This document shows, one piece after another, positions 62,970-64,000 of a DNA stretch of 64,000 nucleotides; position 1 is the first letter of the stretch; each line of letters opens with the position of its first letter. Under the pieces are notes generated by a model. It did not search any database. It was given only the letters and a program-made list of their open reading frames with translations, and had not been told where the DNA came from. The DNA lies in the NCBI RefSeq assembly GCF_020447315.1, contig NZ_JAJADQ010000006.1, positions 186,001-250,000 of the forward strand, given 5' to 3'. Both the position numbers and the translations under genes were made by a program. Source of the DNA: Hymenobacter nitidus. GTDB lineage: Bacteria; Bacteroidota; Bacteroidia; Cytophagales; Hymenobacteraceae.

Positions 62970-64000
62970 ATGGCTGGCATCTACCTCCACATTCCGTTCT
63001 GCAAGCAGGCTTGCCACTACTGCGACTTCCACTTCAGCACCTCCATGGGCCTGAAAAACCAGCTGGTCGACGCGTTGGTGCGGGAGCTGGAAATCCGGCG
63101 CGACTATCTGGGCACGGGAGCTACGCTCGAAACCATCTACTTCGGCGGCGGCACCCCGTCTTTGCTGACGGAGGCGGAGCTGGACACGATTTTCAGCGCC
63201 ATCTACCGCCATTTTCCGGTGGCTGCTACCGCCGAAATAACGCTGGAGGCCAACCCCGACGACCTCACGCCGGCCAAGCTGCGGGAGTTGGCCGCTTCGC
63301 CCGTCAACCGCCTGAGTATCGGCCTGCAAAGCTTCCACGAACCCCACCTGCGGATGATGAACCGGGCTCATTCGGCCACTGAGTCGACCTCGGCCGTACG
63401 GGCGGCCCAGGCAGCGGGCTTCGAGAACTTATCCGTGGACCTGATTTACGGCGTGCCGGCGCCCGACCACGGCCTCTGGGAACAGGATATGGCTCAGGCG
63501 TTTGCCCTGAACGTGCCCCACCTCTCCTGCTACGCCCTCACTATCGAGCCCGACACGGTGTTTGGCCGCCGCCTACGGAAAGGCAGCTTCACGGCCCCGC
63601 CCGACGACTTCGTGGCCCGGCAGTTTGAAATGCTGCTGGCCGCGCTGCCCGCCCAGGGCTACGAGCAGTATGAAATCAGCAACTTCTGCCGCCCCGGCCG
63701 CGAGTCACGCCACAATGCCAACTACTGGCGCGGCGTGCCCTACCTGGGCCTGGGCCCCAGCGCCCACTCCTTTAATGGCTACAGCCGGCAGTACGCGGTG
63801 GCCAACAACCCGCAGTACGTGAGCAGCGTGCTGGAACGGGGCGAGGTGCCGGCTACCGTCGAAACCCTCTCGCCCACCGACCGCGCCAACGAGTACCTGA
63901 TGACCTCGTTGCGCACCAGCCGCGGCTGCGACCTGGACTATCTGCACCACACCCTAGGCACCGACCTGCGCGCCAGCCGGGCTGCCTACCTGCGGGAGCT
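62970..64000 (+). CDS. hemW: Radical SAM heme chaperone HemW (C-terminus outside window)
   Basis: The frame from ATG 62970 runs to the window edge without a stop (343 codons visible). It starts AGIYLHIPFCKQACHYCDFH with the radical-SAM cysteines Cys11, Cys15 and Cys18. The position after them is Phe20 rather than the fourth Cys of HemN, which marks HemW. IYFGGGTPSLL, RLSIGLQSFHEPHLRMMNRAH and DLIYGVP follow in the usual order, and the HemW-type GLGPSAHSFNG is present. HemW inserts heme into target proteins. It is divergent from the BamA-like gene, with a 148-base gap. Confidence 0.93.
   Translation, partial: MAGIYLHIPFCKQACHYCDFHFSTSMGLKNQLVDALVRELEIRRDYLGTGATLETIYFGGGTPSLLTEAELDTIFSAIYRHFPVAATAEITLEANPDDLTPAKLRELAASPVNRLSIGLQSFHEPHLRMMNRAHSATESTSAVRAAQAAGFENLSVDLIYGVPAPDHGLWEQDMAQAFALNVPHLSCYALTIEPDTVFGRRLRKGSFTAPPDDFVARQFEMLLAALPAQGYEQYEISNFCRPGRESRHNANYWRGVPYLGLGPSAHSFNGYSRQYAVANNPQYVSSVLERGEVPATVETLSPTDRANEYLMTSLRTSRGCDLDYLHHTLGTDLRASRAAYLRE

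Overview
The window looks like chromosomal DNA of a Bacteroidota member, most probably a Hymenobacter-like Cytophagales bacterium. This rests on the GC-rich codon use, SusC/SusD pairs, type IX secretion (T9SS) C-terminal sorting domains on three giant or large exported proteins, many lipoproteins, DUF5686/BamA-like outer membrane proteins, and -7 promoter elements of the Bacteroidetes form TAnnTTTG. The genus is an inference; no rRNA is present.

Layout. 1-6.6 kb: a cut-off gene, a DUF5686 outer-membrane protein, a GH43 glycosidase, and a divergent galactokinase (galK). 6.7-24.9 kb: a beta-glucan utilisation region, all on the minus strand. One transcription unit encodes GH3, SusC, SusD, a PKD lipoprotein and a GH16 lipoprotein. 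Upstream of it lie a 7TM-DISM membrane sensor with a transposase-type DNA-binding C-terminus, a GH5+CBM6 enzyme, and a large multi-module T9SS GH16 enzyme. The GH3-led unit and the large GH16 gene carry the same ~100-bp promoter region, about 70% identical without gaps, so they are probably co-regulated. 25.2-31.2 kb: a T9SS alpha/beta-hydrolase, a small lipoprotein and an M28 peptidase.

31.4-36.7 kb: a TPR histidine kinase-like protein whose phospho-acceptor His is Gln, a GNAT acetyltransferase, and a two-gene osmolyte-type ABC importer. The importer's permease is fused to a substrate-binding domain with its two halves in swapped order. 36.7-41.3 kb: a red-light sensing operon of heme oxygenase, bacteriophytochrome kinase, response regulator and receiver-kinase. 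41.5-44.3 kb: an AraC regulator, a DUF983 protein and an MFS exporter. 44.4-50.7 kb: a heavy-metal efflux operon made of a small His-rich exported protein, a CzcA-type RND pump fused to its own TolC-like channel, and an adaptor lipoprotein. 51.0-59.2 kb: one 2,727-residue secreted repeat protein (FG-GAP, IPT, YDG/MBG repeats, T9SS signal). 59.2-64 kb: an initiator-type tRNA-Met, an HSL-family esterase lipoprotein, a BamA/TamA-like protein and the start of hemW.

The most unusual items are the 7TM sensor fused to an IS1595-type transposase DNA-binding region inside a glycan locus, the shared promoter region of the two beta-glucan units, the permuted binding domain in the ABC importer, and the His-to-Gln kinase. 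No CRISPR array, prophage or intact insertion sequence was seen.
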